From Alphaproteobacteria bacterium (GTDB lineage: Bacteria > Pseudomonadota > Alphaproteobacteria > ATCC43930 > CGMCC-115725): a stretch of DNA of 47,579 bases. The DNA lies in contig JAFAYW010000122.1 of the NCBI GenBank assembly GCA_019240125.1, positions 1-47,579 of the forward strand, given 5' to 3'. This document shows positions 1-9,281 of the stretch, in pieces. Every line of letters begins with the position of its first letter. Position 1 is the first letter of the stretch. A program made the translations under genes and the position numbers. Under the pieces are notes generated by a model. That model searched no databases. It was not told where the DNA came from and saw only the letters and a list, made by a program, of their open reading frames with translations.

Positions 1-1
1 C

Positions 2-811
2 ACCTTTCCGCAAATTCTCGCCGACCGGCTGGGCGTCCCCAACCACCTGATCCGTCTTGTGCAGGGTGACACCGACCTGATCCCGATTGGCGGCGGTCAT
101 GGCAGTTCGCGTGCCACCTATATGGGCGGTACGGCGATCTGGCGCGCTTCCGACCAGGTCATCGAGAAGGGCTTGCGCATCGCCGCCGATGCGCTGGAAG
201 CCGCCGAGGCCGATCTCCACTTTGCCGAGGGGCGATTTATTGTCGCTGGCACCGATCGCGGCATCGGCCTTCTCGATGTCTCGAAGATCGCGCGCGCCGC
301 CGGCACGCCGCTGGATACCTACTACGCCTGGACGCGCGAGTGGATGACCTTTCCCAACGGCACCCATGTCGTCGAAATCGAGATCGACCGCGACACCGGT
401 CAAGCGTCGGTGGCGCGCTATACCGCGGTCGATGATTACGGCGTTCTGGTCAACCCGATGGTGGCGAGCGGGCAGGTGCATGGCGGGATCGCGCAGGGTA
501 TTGGCCAGGCCTTGCTCGAAGCCAGCCATTACGACGCGGAGTCGGGGCAGGTGCTGGCCGGCTCGTTCATGGACTACGCGATGCCGCGTGCCCACGATCT
601 GCCGGCTTTCGCCCTCGATTTCGCGCCGACGCGGTGCACCACCAACCCACTCGGCGTCAAGGGCTGCGGCGAGGCCGGAACCGTGGCCGCCTTCCCGGCG
701 ATCCGCAACGCCATCCGCGACGCGTTGGCGCCGTTTGGCGGCGCTAACTTCACCGGCCCCGCCACCCCCGAACGCCTCTGGCGTGCGATGCACCGAACGC
801 GCCGATCTTAG
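2..811 (+). CDS. Molybdenum hydroxylase large (molybdopterin-binding) subunit, C-terminal part
   Basis: This is the C-terminal roughly 270 residues of an aldehyde/CO/xanthine dehydrogenase-type large subunit; the frame is already open at base 2, so the start lies outside the window. These enzymes hydroxylate aldehydes, N-heterocycles or CO with a molybdenum cofactor and work with FAD and 2Fe-2S subunits. The segment GCGEAGTVAAFPAIRNAI near the end carries the conserved catalytic-Glu region of the family, and GGIAQGIGQALLE is the usual cofactor-binding stretch before it. The family is confident; the substrate is not. It is a different gene from the IorB-like subunit at 27.9 kb and has a more CoxL-like C-terminus. 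The FAD and FeS partners may lie upstream. Confidence 0.85.
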   Translation, partial: TFPQILADRLGVPNHLIRLVQGDTDLIPIGGGHGSSRATYMGGTAIWRASDQVIEKGLRIAADALEAAEADLHFAEGRFIVAGTDRGIGLLDVSKIARAAGTPLDTYYAWTREWMTFPNGTHVVEIEIDRDTGQASVARYTAVDDYGVLVNPMVASGQVHGGIAQGIGQALLEASHYDAESGQVLAGSFMDYAMPRAHDLPAFALDFAPTRCTTNPLGVKGCGEAGTVAAFPAIRNAIRDALAPFGGANFTGPATPERLWRAMHRTRRS

Positions 812-876
812 ACCCGCCGAAATCGCCGCCGCAGCCGCGATGCCGATGCCCGGTCGAGCGCCGCCGGAGGCCGCGC

Positions 877-1347
877 TCACAGCCCCGCGCGTGGACTCGG
901 CGAGAGGTCATAAGCCTCGGTGAACGAATTCCGCAGGGCATGGGCAAGTCTTAAAGCCGCCCCCTGCGCTGGGCTCAGATCCAGTAGATCCGGGGCTATC
1001 TGGCCGGCTAGTGCCACCATTTGTTGCTCAACTTCGGGAGGCTCCACCATGGATAGTTCAGCGACATAAAGGTCCCTGAAGCGACGCTTCGCGACGGATA
1101 TCTCTTCCTCGGTATGGGCGTCTTGATTGGCCAGGATGGCCGCTACTTTCAATGCCTCGATGTAAGTTGATTGACGAAGAAGCAAAAACGGCCGCGCGGC
1201 CTCGACTTTACGAGCTTCCGCCTCTTTGCGGCGTGTATGATTAAAGCTGAGGATACTGATTACCACACCGACGAGGATACTTAATGTTTGGATAAGAGAA
1301 GACACCTCTTGAAGAACACTTGGTTGAGCGGCTTGCTGTGCTCCCAT
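877..1347 (-). CDS. Hypothetical single-pass membrane protein
   Basis: A protein of about 156 residues that I do not recognise. One hydrophobic helix lies near the N-terminus (LIQTLSILVGVVISILSF), followed by a basic stretch (HTRRKEAEARK) and then a mostly helical soluble domain, so an inside-facing C-terminal domain is likely. The ATG at 1347 is chosen because GAGGG lies 8 bases upstream; an ATG 13 codons earlier has no ribosome binding site. It is divergent from the membrane protein at 1540, with about 190 bp between them that must hold both promoters. No catalytic motif is visible. Confidence 0.6.
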   Translation of the reverse strand: MGAQQAAQPSVLQEVSSLIQTLSILVGVVISILSFNHTRRKEAEARKVEAARPFLLLRQSTYIEALKVAAILANQDAHTEEEISVAKRRFRDLYVAELSMVEPPEVEQQMVALAGQIAPDLLDLSPAQGAALRLAHALRNSFTEAYDLSPSPRAGL

Positions 1348-1539
1348 ATGATTTTCCCTCAAGTTGCTTGTAACCACGTCTTTCATTCAGTATTGACTGA
1401 GACTATCCTAGCATCGACATGCTCGTGCAAACAATGCAGGCCGCGGGCGCAAACGAGGCTCGCGACCTGCTCATTTCGCTAATCTCATACTGTCGCGGCG
1501 GCGCTCGCGAACGGCGCCCTCAATGCGGGGAGGCTGGTT

Positions 1540-2238
1540 GTGAACAACAAGGAACTTCAAGAACATATCCTGTCCACCTATAACTCGCTGCGATTAGGAA
1601 TGATAATCCTCGGCGCTCTTACCCCGGTGGTGGTGGTGCTTTGGGGGTGGGAGTGGGGCATCGAGTGGATGCCCTCGATCAGCGCATACTATTTCGCGCC
1701 GTCGGACAATCAAATCATATATTCAGTATACCCTGTGCGGGTTCTATTTGGCGGCATCCTCTTTGCCGTCGGCTCGTTTCTTTATTTGTATAAGGGATTT
1801 ACGAAATGGGAAAATCGCCTGCTGAACGTGGCGGGATTGGCGGCCATCGGGGTCGCCATGTGCCCGATGTACGCGCAGGCGGGTTATATACCGTACTCGA
1901 ACAGGCTGCACGTGGGGTGCGCCGTGACCTTGTTCGCGTGCATCGGCTTGACCGCTATTTTCTGTCATTCGGCGACATTGCAGTGGGTCACGGATGTGAA
2001 AAAACGGGCGATGTATAAAACGATTTATTGCATCACCGGGTTGATGATGATCGCCTTTCCCCTGGTGGGTATTTTGATGGCCTATGGTACTGACGCGATT
2101 GCCAATCGCGTCTACTGGATCGAGGCGGCTGGCATCTGGGCGTTTTCCGCCTACTGGATTACGAAAAGTATCGAGCTCAAGCAAACCGAACTGGAGCTTT
2201 ATGCCATGCAGGGTCGGGTCGACTTGAAGGCGGCGTAA
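1540..2238 (+). CDS. Hypothetical six-helix membrane protein
   Basis: A 232-residue polytopic membrane protein with a GTG start preceded by GGGGAGG at good spacing. About six hydrophobic segments are visible: GMIILGALTPVVVVLWGW near residue 20, VLFGGILFAVGSFLYLY near 70, LLNVAGLAAIGVAMCPM near 98, AVTLFACIGLTAIFCHSA near 128, a helix near 165 and one near 195. The first loop contains SISAYYFAP, a kind of motif seen in uncharacterised bacterial membrane proteins. No transporter or enzyme signature is recognised. It ends just before a strong bidirectional-looking hairpin that separates it from the convergent catalase gene. Confidence 0.7.
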   Translation: MNNKELQEHILSTYNSLRLGMIILGALTPVVVVLWGWEWGIEWMPSISAYYFAPSDNQIIYSVYPVRVLFGGILFAVGSFLYLYKGFTKWENRLLNVAGLAAIGVAMCPMYAQAGYIPYSNRLHVGCAVTLFACIGLTAIFCHSATLQWVTDVKKRAMYKTIYCITGLMMIAFPLVGILMAYGTDAIANRVYWIEAAGIWAFSAYWITKSIELKQTELELYAMQGRVDLKAA

Positions 2239-2331
2239 AGACCGGGAAGCAAGCTGGCGGACGCCGCCGGCCTAGCGCGGTATCCGTCAAGCGATGCTGT
2301 AGGCGGGTGTGCCGAATTGGTGGCGCCGAAC

Positions 2332-2365
2332 TCGAGACGGGCTCAAAGACTGGAGCCCGTCTCGA
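2332..2365 (+). terminator. Intrinsic terminator hairpin between convergent genes
   Basis: A perfect 13-bp inverted repeat (TCGAGACGGGCTC and GAGCCCGTCTCGA) with an 8-base loop. The sequence TACTCTTTTG follows on the plus strand. It sits between the convergent membrane protein gene and katE, so it probably ends the plus-strand transcript. The T-run is short, so strength is uncertain. Confidence 0.75.
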
Positions 2366-2385
2366 TACTCTTTTGGGTCGCGGGC

Positions 2386-4515
2386 CTAGACCTGCTTCAC
2401 GGTTGCTTCACGGTCCCAGAAGCGGAGCTTGCGGCAGGCTGTGACGAAAGTGGCGGCATCGGCCGCCTTGCCGAGAGCGACGACGCCGCCATCGGGGACA
2501 ACCCCCGCCTTGTCGAGCAAGGTCTGGGCATCGGCGTTATGAGCGATGAATTTGCAATGCGCAAAGGCATCGGCGACAAAGTCCCGGGCGGTCGATTCAT
2601 TGGCCAGCAATTTGGCGCCATCGGCCGACAACAATATGGCTGCCGCGTCAAAGACGACCGAGGGGCCGCCGTCGATCTTCTCGTCCGCCTCGATCCACGA
2701 GCCGTCGCTCGCCTTGACGCCCCCGATATTCGGCGCCACCAGTTTCAAGAGCGCGCCTTCCTTTTCGAGTGCGGCCTTGAGCGCGTTCAGGAGGGCGGCA
2801 TCGACCCCGTCGCTGATCAGCGCGCCGACCTTGCGGCCCTGAAAAGTGTCGGGCGGGTTGCCGATGATGCTGAGCGCGGGTGAGGCGGGCAGGTCCTCGA
2901 TCACCGCACGTGCCGGCACGGCGGCTTTCGGCATCTCCTTGAGGCGCAGGCCGTCGGCGACTTTATTTGCCAGCCCCGCATCGACGTTCAGCAGGTGACC
3001 GACCATCCGGGAGCGGATTTCCGGCCTTTGCACCTTGCTCAGTTCGAAGATGAAGGCGGCGGCGATGTGACCCTGTTCGGTCGGGGTTTGGCTCACGTAG
3101 AACTGCCGCGCCTGACTGTAATGATCCGCGAAGGTTTCCGATCGCACTCGCTCCTTCAGCCCGGTCTCTTCCGCCGGATAGGAGTGGAAGCCCTGCTGCG
3201 GCGCCTCCCGCGGGCCTCCAGCCGCTCCGCCCCAGGAGTTCGGCTCGTAATTGGCGCGGCCCTGCGGCACCGCCACCGCCATGTGACCGTCGCGCTGGAA
3301 ATGGGCGAACGGGCATTTCGGCGCGTTTATCGGCAGGTAGGTGAAATTGGGGCTGCCGAGACGCTTTAGCTGCGTGTCGAGATAGGAGAAATTGCGGCCC
3401 TGCAGCAGCGGGTCGTTGCTGAAATCGACCCCGGGCACGACATTCTGCGTGCAGAACGCGACCTGCTCGATCTCGGAAAAAACATTGTCGGCCATGCGGT
3501 CGAGGACCAGCCGACCGACAAGCCGGATCGGTACCAGTTCCTCGGGGATGAGCTTGGTCGCGTCGAGCACATCGAATTGGAACTTGTCGGCAAATTCCTC
3601 ATCGAACACTTGCAGACCGAGTTCCCATTCCGGGAAATCGCCCGAGGTAATCGCGTCATAGAGATCGCGACGGTGGAAATCGGGATCGGCGCCGTTGATC
3701 TTCAGCGCCTCGTTCCACACCACCGACTGCATGCCAAGCTTCGGCTTCCAGTGGAATTTGACGAAGGTAGACTTGCCCTCGGCATTGACCAGCCGGAAGG
3801 TGTGCACGCCAAAGCCTTCCATAAAGCGGAACGAGCGCGGGATGGCGCGATCCGACATCACCCACAGCGCCATGTGCGTGGCTTCTGGGCTCAGCGAGAT
3901 GAAGTCCCAGAAATTGTCATGCGCGGACTGCGCCTGAGGAAAGCCGCGATCCGGCTCCTCCTTCACGGAATGGATCAGATCGGGGAACTTGATCGCGTCC
4001 TGGATGAAGAACACCGGGATGTTGTTGCCGACGATGTCCCAGTTGCCCTCCTTCGTGTAGAGCTTGACCGCAAAGCCGCGCACGTCGCGGGCGAGGTCGG
4101 GCGAACCCAACGAGCCTGCCACTGTTGAGAAGCGGACGAAAGCCGGCGTCTTTTCGCCGGCGCGCTGGAAAATATCGGCGCGGGTAATGTCGGTCAGCGG
4201 CTCGTAGGTCTCGAAAAACCCGTGTGCGCCATAGCCGCGCGCATGCACGACCCGCTCCGGGATACGCTCATGGTCGAAATGGAAAATCTTTTCCCGGAAA
4301 TGGAAGTCCTCGAGCGCTGTCGGCCCGCGACGGCCGATCCTGAGCGAGTTCTGGTCATCGGAAACCGGGATGCCCTGCTGCGTCGTCAGGACCGGCACAT
4401 CGCCGCCGGCCACCTGATGCGTTTCACCGCCCTCGCCGCGCGTCACGGTCTGGTCGCCAAACTGTACGCTACCCTCACCGTTGCCCTGGCCTTTGGCTGA
4501 AGTCCGTCGAGCCAT
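2386..4515 (-). CDS. katE: Large-subunit (clade II) monofunctional catalase
   Basis: A 709-residue haem catalase, H2O2 to water and O2, of the large HPII/KatE type. The distal His is at about residue 91 ([13 protein letters not shown]), the catalytic Asn at about 165 ([11 protein letters not shown]), and the proximal haem-Tyr region is RNFSYLDTQ. The catalase core ends near residue 530; the C-terminal part of about 150 residues (from [11 protein letters not shown]) is the flavodoxin/GATase1-like domain typical of large catalases, and the length fits that clade. The ATG at 4515 is preceded by GAGGAGAG. It is divergent from the hemerythrin gene, which suggests a shared oxidative or general stress context. 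The protein looks intact and I see no signal peptide. Confidence 0.97.
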   Translation of the reverse strand: MARRTSAKGQGNGEGSVQFGDQTVTRGEGGETHQVAGGDVPVLTTQQGIPVSDDQNSLRIGRRGPTALEDFHFREKIFHFDHERIPERVVHARGYGAHGFFETYEPLTDITRADIFQRAGEKTPAFVRFSTVAGSLGSPDLARDVRGFAVKLYTKEGNWDIVGNNIPVFFIQDAIKFPDLIHSVKEEPDRGFPQAQSAHDNFWDFISLSPEATHMALWVMSDRAIPRSFRFMEGFGVHTFRLVNAEGKSTFVKFHWKPKLGMQSVVWNEALKINGADPDFHRRDLYDAITSGDFPEWELGLQVFDEEFADKFQFDVLDATKLIPEELVPIRLVGRLVLDRMADNVFSEIEQVAFCTQNVVPGVDFSNDPLLQGRNFSYLDTQLKRLGSPNFTYLPINAPKCPFAHFQRDGHMAVAVPQGRANYEPNSWGGAAGGPREAPQQGFHSYPAEETGLKERVRSETFADHYSQARQFYVSQTPTEQGHIAAAFIFELSKVQRPEIRSRMVGHLLNVDAGLANKVADGLRLKEMPKAAVPARAVIEDLPASPALSIIGNPPDTFQGRKVGALISDGVDAALLNALKAALEKEGALLKLVAPNIGGVKASDGSWIEADEKIDGGPSVVFDAAAILLSADGAKLLANESTARDFVADAFAHCKFIAHNADAQTLLDKAGVVPDGGVVALGKAADAATFVTACRKLRFWDREATVKQV

Positions 4516-4672
4516 GCTGCTCTCTCCTCACGTCAAAAATGATGTTCCCCTCGAGTTTCAGGCGGGCGCCTGAGGCGCCGGAGCTGAGACGCCGGAGTTG
4601 CCGCGAAACTCGTTCCCGTCGGAACAACGCAGCTTTTTTAGAATCGTTCAATGGAGACTGGAGAGGCCGGTT

Positions 4673-4698
4673 GGAACCCGACCCCGGTCATGGCGGTT
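4673..4698 (+). promoter_or_regulatory. Possible EcfG-type (general stress) promoter for the hemerythrin gene
   Basis: GGAAC at 4673-4677 and GGTT at 4695-4698 are 17 bases apart, close to the alphaproteobacterial EcfG consensus (GGAAC, 16-18 bases, CGTT). The -10 part matches at 3 of 4 positions. The expected transcript start is about 40 bases before the hemerythrin ATG. This is inferred from pattern only. Confidence 0.35.
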
Positions 4699-4745
4699 GA
4701 TCTGCCGTAATACCCTGCAAGACTTCCTATCAGGAGAACAGCAAC

Positions 4746-5282
4746 ATGCCGACGACCGCAAAGAGCAAAGCTAAAAATACGGCCGAGAGAAAAGCTCGTC
4801 GTGGAAAATCAAGCCAAACCCAGACAAAAACAAAGGGCGTCAGTGCCGTCCAACTCCTTGAGCAGGATCACCGAGAGGTCGAGGAGTATTTCGATAGTTT
4901 TGACGAGGCAAAGAACGACAGGGCCAAGGAGGAGCTGGCTCAGAAGATATGCATGGCGTTGACGGTCCACGCCCAGATTGAGGAAGAAATCTTCTACCCG
5001 GCGGCGAGGCGGGCGACCGGAGATAACGACCTGCTCGACGAAGCCGTTGTTGAGCATGCCAGCGCCAAGAAACTGATCGCCGAGATCGAGGAGATGGAAG
5101 TCGGCGAAGAGCTTTTCGACGCCAAGGTTCGGGTGCTCGGTGAGCAGATCAAGCACCACGTCCGCGAGGAGGAGGAAGAGCTCTTTCCCGAGCTCGACCG
5201 CACCGATCTCGATCTCGAGGCACTAGGTGCCAAGATGGCGGCGCGCAAAGAAGAACTGATGGACGAACTGCAAGACGCCTGA
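4746..5282 (+). CDS. Hemerythrin (HHE) domain protein
   Basis: A 178-residue cytoplasmic protein with a Lys/Arg-rich N-terminal tail (residues 1-30) and a four-helix HHE domain. Candidate di-iron ligands are His in LLEQDHREVEEY, His and Glu in LTVHAQIEEEIFYPA, His in VVEHASAKKL and the HH in IKHHVREEEEELFPE. Such proteins bind O2 or NO, or buffer iron and peroxide stress. The basic tail could bind DNA or RNA, as in other stress-related HHE proteins; this is inference. The ribosome site CAGGAGA lies upstream. It is divergent from katE and is followed by a clear terminator, so it is monocistronic. Confidence 0.9.
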   Translation: MPTTAKSKAKNTAERKARRGKSSQTQTKTKGVSAVQLLEQDHREVEEYFDSFDEAKNDRAKEELAQKICMALTVHAQIEEEIFYPAARRATGDNDLLDEAVVEHASAKKLIAEIEEMEVGEELFDAKVRVLGEQIKHHVREEEEELFPELDRTDLDLEALGAKMAARKEELMDELQDA

Positions 5283-5318
5283 TGCTTGAATCGCGCTGAC
5301 GCGCTGCCTAGATCCAGC

Positions 5319-5356
5319 GCCGCCGGACGCCCTTGTGGGGTTCGGCGGCTTTTTTG
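5319..5356 (+). terminator. Intrinsic terminator after the hemerythrin gene
   Basis: A GC-rich stem (GCCGCCGGACGCCC against GGGGTTCGGCGGC, one or two mismatches) is followed directly by seven T residues. It lies 37 bases after the hemerythrin stop codon. This is a textbook rho-independent terminator. Confidence 0.9.
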
Positions 5357-5565
5357 TTTCCATGTTGCTCAATGGAGGACGTGGCGATGACTTTGCAGGA
5401 TGTATGGGCGGCACAGCAATCCGCCCCCGTCGATCTACCCTGTCTGCAACGGCGAGCCGAACCTGCGCGTGAGTGCAGAGCCGGGGAAGCTGACCCTCAA
5501 GATCATGGGGATCGGCTGCCCTCACGCAGCCAGGAGGCGAGCTGGCCTCGCATATTCCCGGGTCT

Positions 5566-6831
5566 TTAGACTCCCTCAGCACTGATGCGCTGCGCGGCGA
5601 TCGCGCCGTCCTTGATGACGAGCGCGATCCGCCGCGGGTCGCACAGGATGCCGATATCGGCAAGCGGATCGCCATCGACGACGACGAGATCGGCGAGTTG
5701 GCCGACCGCGAGCGTGCCCAGCTCGTCTTGCTGGCCGAGGCATTCGGCGGCCCATCCGGTGCCGGCCTGTAGCGCCTGCATCGGGGTGAGGCCGGCTTCG
5801 ACCAGACAACGCAGTTCGCCCGCATTAGCGGGATGGCCGTGGCCCCCCGCATCGGTGCCGGCAACAACCCGGACGCCCAACGACATCGCCCGCTTAATAC
5901 TGGCGACGTGATGTTCGTGGAGGTGCTGCGCGCGCTCGCGCACGTGCGTCGCCAGCGATTTGCGGTGGTACTCATAAACCAGCAACGTCGGGACAAAGAA
6001 AATGCCCTGCTCGGCCATGCGCTCGAGATGACGCGAGTCTTCGTTCAGGTATGTGCCGTGCTCGATCGAGTCGACGCCGGCCGCAATCGCGACATCGAGC
6101 CCACGCCCGCCGAGCGCGTGGCACATCACGCGGCGGTCGAGCGTATGCGCCTCATCGACCAGCGCCTGCATCTCATCGAGGTTGAAGGCGCCATCGCGAG
6201 GGCCATGTCCCGGGCGCGAGCTGGCGCCGCCGGTGGTGGCGCATTTGATGACGTCGGCACCGGCACGCACCATGCGGCGCACCACCGGTCGGATATCGGC
6301 CAGAGTTTCGACGACGCTCTCCGGCAGCAGCGGGTCGTTTGGCGTGACGCAGCAGCAATCGCCGTGCAGATGCGGCGAATGTCCGGATGGGCTGACGCGG
6401 TCGCCGATGCCGCCGATCGGCGAGATGATCGACAGCGACAGTACCAGACGTGGACCCGCGATCAGCCCCTCCGCGATCGCCTGCTTGAAGCCGATATCGA
6501 GCCCGGCGGCGTCACGCACGCTGGTATAGCCCATCGTCAATGTGTCGCGCAGGACCGCGGCAGTGCGCAGGTGACGGGTGCTCGCGGGCTCGTCGATGCC
6601 CCAGCGATGCGCCAGGTCGTATTTATGATTGGCCATGTGGTCGTGGCAGTCGATCAGCCCAGGCAGGATCGTTTTGCCCGCCACGTCGATGATCTGCGCG
6701 TCGGGCGGGAAGTCGCTCTGGCTGTGCGTGGTGATATCGCAGATACGGTTGCCCTGGAGCGTGACCGTGGTCCCCGCGATCGGCGCCGCGCCGGTGCCAT
6801 CGATCAGCCGGCCATTGCGCAAAACGATCAT
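5566..6831 (-). CDS. Amidohydrolase family protein (imidazolonepropionase/prolidase-like)
   Basis: A 421-residue metal-dependent hydrolase with a TIM-barrel amidohydrolase fold. It has the N-terminal composite-beta region (LRNGRLIDGTGAAPI), the metal-binding HxH motif in GLIDCHDHMA, a probable bridging Lys region (GADVIKCATTGGA), later His ligands in VMCHALGG and SIEHGTYL, and the catalytic Asp in VVAGTDAGGHGH. The C-terminal DELGTLAVGQLADLVVVDGDP is the classic closing motif. The family cleaves cyclic amides or Xaa-Pro dipeptides; the substrate is unknown. The ATG at 6831 has GGGAGG 6 bases upstream; the frame stays open further upstream but reads like non-coding sequence. No N-terminal signal is visible. 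Confidence 0.88.
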   Translation of the reverse strand: MIVLRNGRLIDGTGAAPIAGTTVTLQGNRICDITTHSQSDFPPDAQIIDVAGKTILPGLIDCHDHMANHKYDLAHRWGIDEPASTRHLRTAAVLRDTLTMGYTSVRDAAGLDIGFKQAIAEGLIAGPRLVLSLSIISPIGGIGDRVSPSGHSPHLHGDCCCVTPNDPLLPESVVETLADIRPVVRRMVRAGADVIKCATTGGASSRPGHGPRDGAFNLDEMQALVDEAHTLDRRVMCHALGGRGLDVAIAAGVDSIEHGTYLNEDSRHLERMAEQGIFFVPTLLVYEYHRKSLATHVRERAQHLHEHHVASIKRAMSLGVRVVAGTDAGGHGHPANAGELRCLVEAGLTPMQALQAGTGWAAECLGQQDELGTLAVGQLADLVVVDGDPLADIGILCDPRRIALVIKDGAIAAQRISAEGV

Positions 6832-7000
6832 CACAATCCTCCCGCTTGCCGCGGCTGGCCAAGGGCGGAGGGCGATGTCGCTCGCCCCCGCAAACTGGAG
6901 CTTGCGTCGGGGCGCTGGCGGGCGCAACCGGCGCCGCCGCTCGGCGGCGATTTTGCCGGGTAACGTGGTACAAGTTCGGGCCGCAGAACCGGGGAGAGGA

Positions 7001-7369
7001 ATGGGCAAGGTTGTCGTGAAATTGGCCGGGCGCGAGCTGCTCACCTGGTCCGGTGGTAAGCAAGACATCCGGGAGTTGAGCCGCAAGCTCGAGCGGGCCG
7101 CTAAGAGCGTGCGCAAACCGCTAAACGAACTTGTCAGCCTGACGCTGCAATCGGTTGTCGGCGCCAGCGGGGTGTCGCAGGACGCGGCAATCCGAGAGAT
7201 TCAGGCCGGCGCGGTCCTGCACTACGTTCTGCAGTTGCCGACCGAACAACCCGCGGAATATCGCACCAATGGCGATCACGTCGCCGCCGGTGCCGATCTT
7301 GTGTTCGACCTGCGCCCGGAAGGCCGCGGCGCCCTGCGGGTCGAGGTTACCGGGCTGCCCGAAACCTGA
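7001..7369 (+). CDS. Hypothetical protein
   Basis: A 122-residue protein of unknown function, starting at an ATG with the strong site GGGGAGAGGA directly upstream. It begins MGKVVVKLAGRELLTWSGG, continues as a helical, charged middle section (DIRELSRKLERAAKSVRK) and ends in a beta-rich segment (ADLVFDLRPEGRGALRVEV). There is no signal peptide, membrane helix or known catalytic motif. It is divergent from the amidohydrolase, with 169 bp between starts, and convergent with the chemotaxis transducer. The frame is open for 120 codons upstream, but that part is the mirror of the amidohydrolase gene. Confidence 0.65.
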   Translation: MGKVVVKLAGRELLTWSGGKQDIRELSRKLERAAKSVRKPLNELVSLTLQSVVGASGVSQDAAIREIQAGAVLHYVLQLPTEQPAEYRTNGDHVAAGADLVFDLRPEGRGALRVEVTGLPET

Positions 7370-7414
7370 CCCTATCGCTCCGCGCTGCAGCCTCGCCAAC
7401 CTGCGCCATTGCGA

Positions 7415-8779
7415 TCAGGCGGCCTTGAGTGACGTCAGGAAATGCGCGACTTCGGAGCGGAGCCGGGCGGCTTGCGACGCGAGCTGTTCCGACTCGTGCA
7501 GTACCTGAGCCGCACCTTCTCCGGTGCTTCGGGCCGCCTCGGTGACCCCCGAGGTGTTGCCGGATATCTCGAATGTGCCCTGGGAAACCTGATGCACGTT
7601 GCGGGAGATCTCGCTGGTAGCCGCGCTTTGCTGCTGTACGGCCGCGGCGATGCTGGTGGAAATGTGCTTAATCTGACTGATGGTGCTGCCAATGTGGCGG
7701 ATCGCATCGACGGTGCCGGCTGTCGCGGTTTGTATGCTGGTTACCTGGCTGCCGATCTCCTCGGTGGCTTTGGCGGTCTGGTTGGCCAGCGATTTCACCT
7801 CGCTGGCGACAACCGAGAAGCCTTTTCCCGCTTCGCCGGCGCGGGCGGCCTCGATCGTGGCATTCAGCGCCAGGAGATTGGTCTGGCCGGCGATCTGCTG
7901 GATGAGCGCGACGACATCGCCGATCTTCTGCGCCGCGTTCGACAGGCCTTCAACGGTTGAATCGGCTTTGGTTGCCTCCTCAACAGCCTTGTCGGAGATC
8001 TGATTTGCCTTGTTCATCTGATCGCCGATTTCATGGCTGGAGGCGGCAAGCTGCTCCGAGGCGGTAGCAACAGTTTGGACATTCGTTGTCGCCTGCGCTG
8101 TCGCGGCCGCGACAGCGGTCGTGCGGCGCGATGTCTCCTCGGCCGAGGCGCTCATCGTATCGGCGTTGCGCTGTATGGATGAAGCGGACGCCATGACGGA
8201 ATCGACGACGCTTTGTACCGACGTTTCAAAATCGTCGGCGAGGCGTGCCATTTTTACGTCATAGCTTTTCTTGTTCTCGTCGTAATATACCGAGACCGCG
8301 AGGCTCATATCCAACATGATTGCCTGATTCACAGCTTTCAGTGTGCGGGCGGCTCTGTCCTGCGCGTCTTTCGGGTTTAAGCGGCTGCTATAAGCGTGCG
8401 AGATCGCGTCGTAGAGGTGGCTCATCATGAAAGTGTAGCCACCGATATACCAAGACGGCTCCAGGCCAATACGGCTGTGCGTCTGGCCGATCTTGCGCGC
8501 GGAAGCGATATAAGCTTCGTCAAAAGTGCCGGAAAAAAGGGTTTGCCAATGCCGCTCCTGGGCGGCGCGCGCGTGCGCCGTTACAGCGGCGATCTTGTCG
8601 GACGTATCGCCAAACATCGCAACGAGATTCGGCCAGTTGCCGACGTGTTTGTAGAATTCGGCCAAGGCGGTTGGCAGCACCTTTTGAATGATTGCGGTGA
8701 TTTCGCTCAATGCTGAGCGTGTGTCGCTATCGATACCAAAGAAAGAGATATTTTTCTGCAACTCCTGATCCAGCGTCAT
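7415..8779 (-). CDS. Globin-coupled methyl-accepting chemotaxis protein (HemAT-like)
   Basis: A 454-residue soluble transducer. Residues 1-170 form a sensor globin (protoglobin) domain: [11 protein letters not shown] opens it and the proximal haem His is about residue 77 ([13 protein letters not shown]). A coiled linker leads to the MCP signalling domain with the conserved hairpin region ([20 protein letters not shown]). No membrane helices are present, as in HemAT aerotaxis receptors, which bind O2 on haem and control CheA. The ATG at 8779 is chosen because GAGGA precedes it; a TTG start at 8836 would overlap the FliJ-like gene's stop. Its position just after a FliJ-like gene supports a role in motility. 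Confidence 0.9.
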   Translation of the reverse strand: MTLDQELQKNISFFGIDSDTRSALSEITAIIQKVLPTALAEFYKHVGNWPNLVAMFGDTSDKIAAVTAHARAAQERHWQTLFSGTFDEAYIASARKIGQTHSRIGLEPSWYIGGYTFMMSHLYDAISHAYSSRLNPKDAQDRAARTLKAVNQAIMLDMSLAVSVYYDENKKSYDVKMARLADDFETSVQSVVDSVMASASSIQRNADTMSASAEETSRRTTAVAAATAQATTNVQTVATASEQLAASSHEIGDQMNKANQISDKAVEEATKADSTVEGLSNAAQKIGDVVALIQQIAGQTNLLALNATIEAARAGEAGKGFSVVASEVKSLANQTAKATEEIGSQVTSIQTATAGTVDAIRHIGSTISQIKHISTSIAAAVQQQSAATSEISRNVHQVSQGTFEISGNTSGVTEAARSTGEGAAQVLHESEQLASQAARLRSEVAHFLTSLKAA

Positions 8780-8832
8780 GATGTCCTCGGGCAAAAGGTT
8801 CTTGAATAAAGGGGTTTGAATGGTCGATGGGC

Positions 8833-9246
8833 TCAACTGGCGAGCCGGCCGGTCGCCGCGAAGGCTTCCGCGGCGAGCATGTCGGCTCGGCGCATCGCCT
8901 GGGTGCGCTCCTGTCGAAGCCCTGCGTCGCGCGCTACCTCAAGGCGCTTCATGTCGGCGAACGCTGCGCGGAGAGCATCGCGGGCGCCGCTTTCGAGCCG
9001 CGCCAGCTCGGCGCTGCGTGAGTGCAGCGTTGCCCGGGTACGGGCGTCGTTCCGTGACCAGGCGTCGCGGGTCACCAGAACAGCCGGATCATTGATGGCG
9101 ATGGCAGCTTCCTCACGCTCGCGCTGGTCGTGCGCCGCACAGGCGGCATCGACATCGGCCTTGGCGCGCCCGATCAGCGCCAGGCTGGCGCGCCGCTCAT
9201 CGGCCTGCCGGCGTGCAAGTTCGATCAACAGGCCTAGACCACGCAT
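8833..9246 (-). CDS. FliJ-like flagellar export chaperone
   Basis: A 137-residue, almost entirely alpha-helical protein rich in Ala, Arg and Glu, with heptad-like spacing throughout (for example [20 protein letters not shown]). Length, composition and coiled-coil character match FliJ, the small coiled-coil component of the flagellar type III export apparatus that docks on the ATPase FliI. FliJ proteins diverge strongly in sequence, so this is a call from pattern and context rather than a motif. It lies between an OmpR-type regulator and a chemotaxis receptor on the same strand. FliI itself is not in the window. Confidence 0.5.
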   Translation of the reverse strand: MRGLGLLIELARRQADERRASLALIGRAKADVDAACAAHDQREREEAAIAINDPAVLVTRDAWSRNDARTRATLHSRSAELARLESGARDALRAAFADMKRLEVARDAGLRQERTQAMRRADMLAAEAFAATGRLAS

Positions 9247-9281
9247 TACGGTTCCCCTCGGTCCTCGTGGTGGTGCCCGTC

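Noticed and set aside
2317-2883. 188-codon plus-strand frame
   Set aside because: Antisense to the catalase C-terminal domain; composition is a shadow of that gene.
5400-5585. Short plus-strand frame between the hemerythrin terminator and the amidohydrolase
   Set aside because: About 60 codons, no clear ribosome site, no motif, and it runs over the end of the amidohydrolase gene.
5833-6963. 376-codon open frame on the plus strand
   Set aside because: It is antisense to the amidohydrolase, which has catalytic motifs and a good ribosome site.
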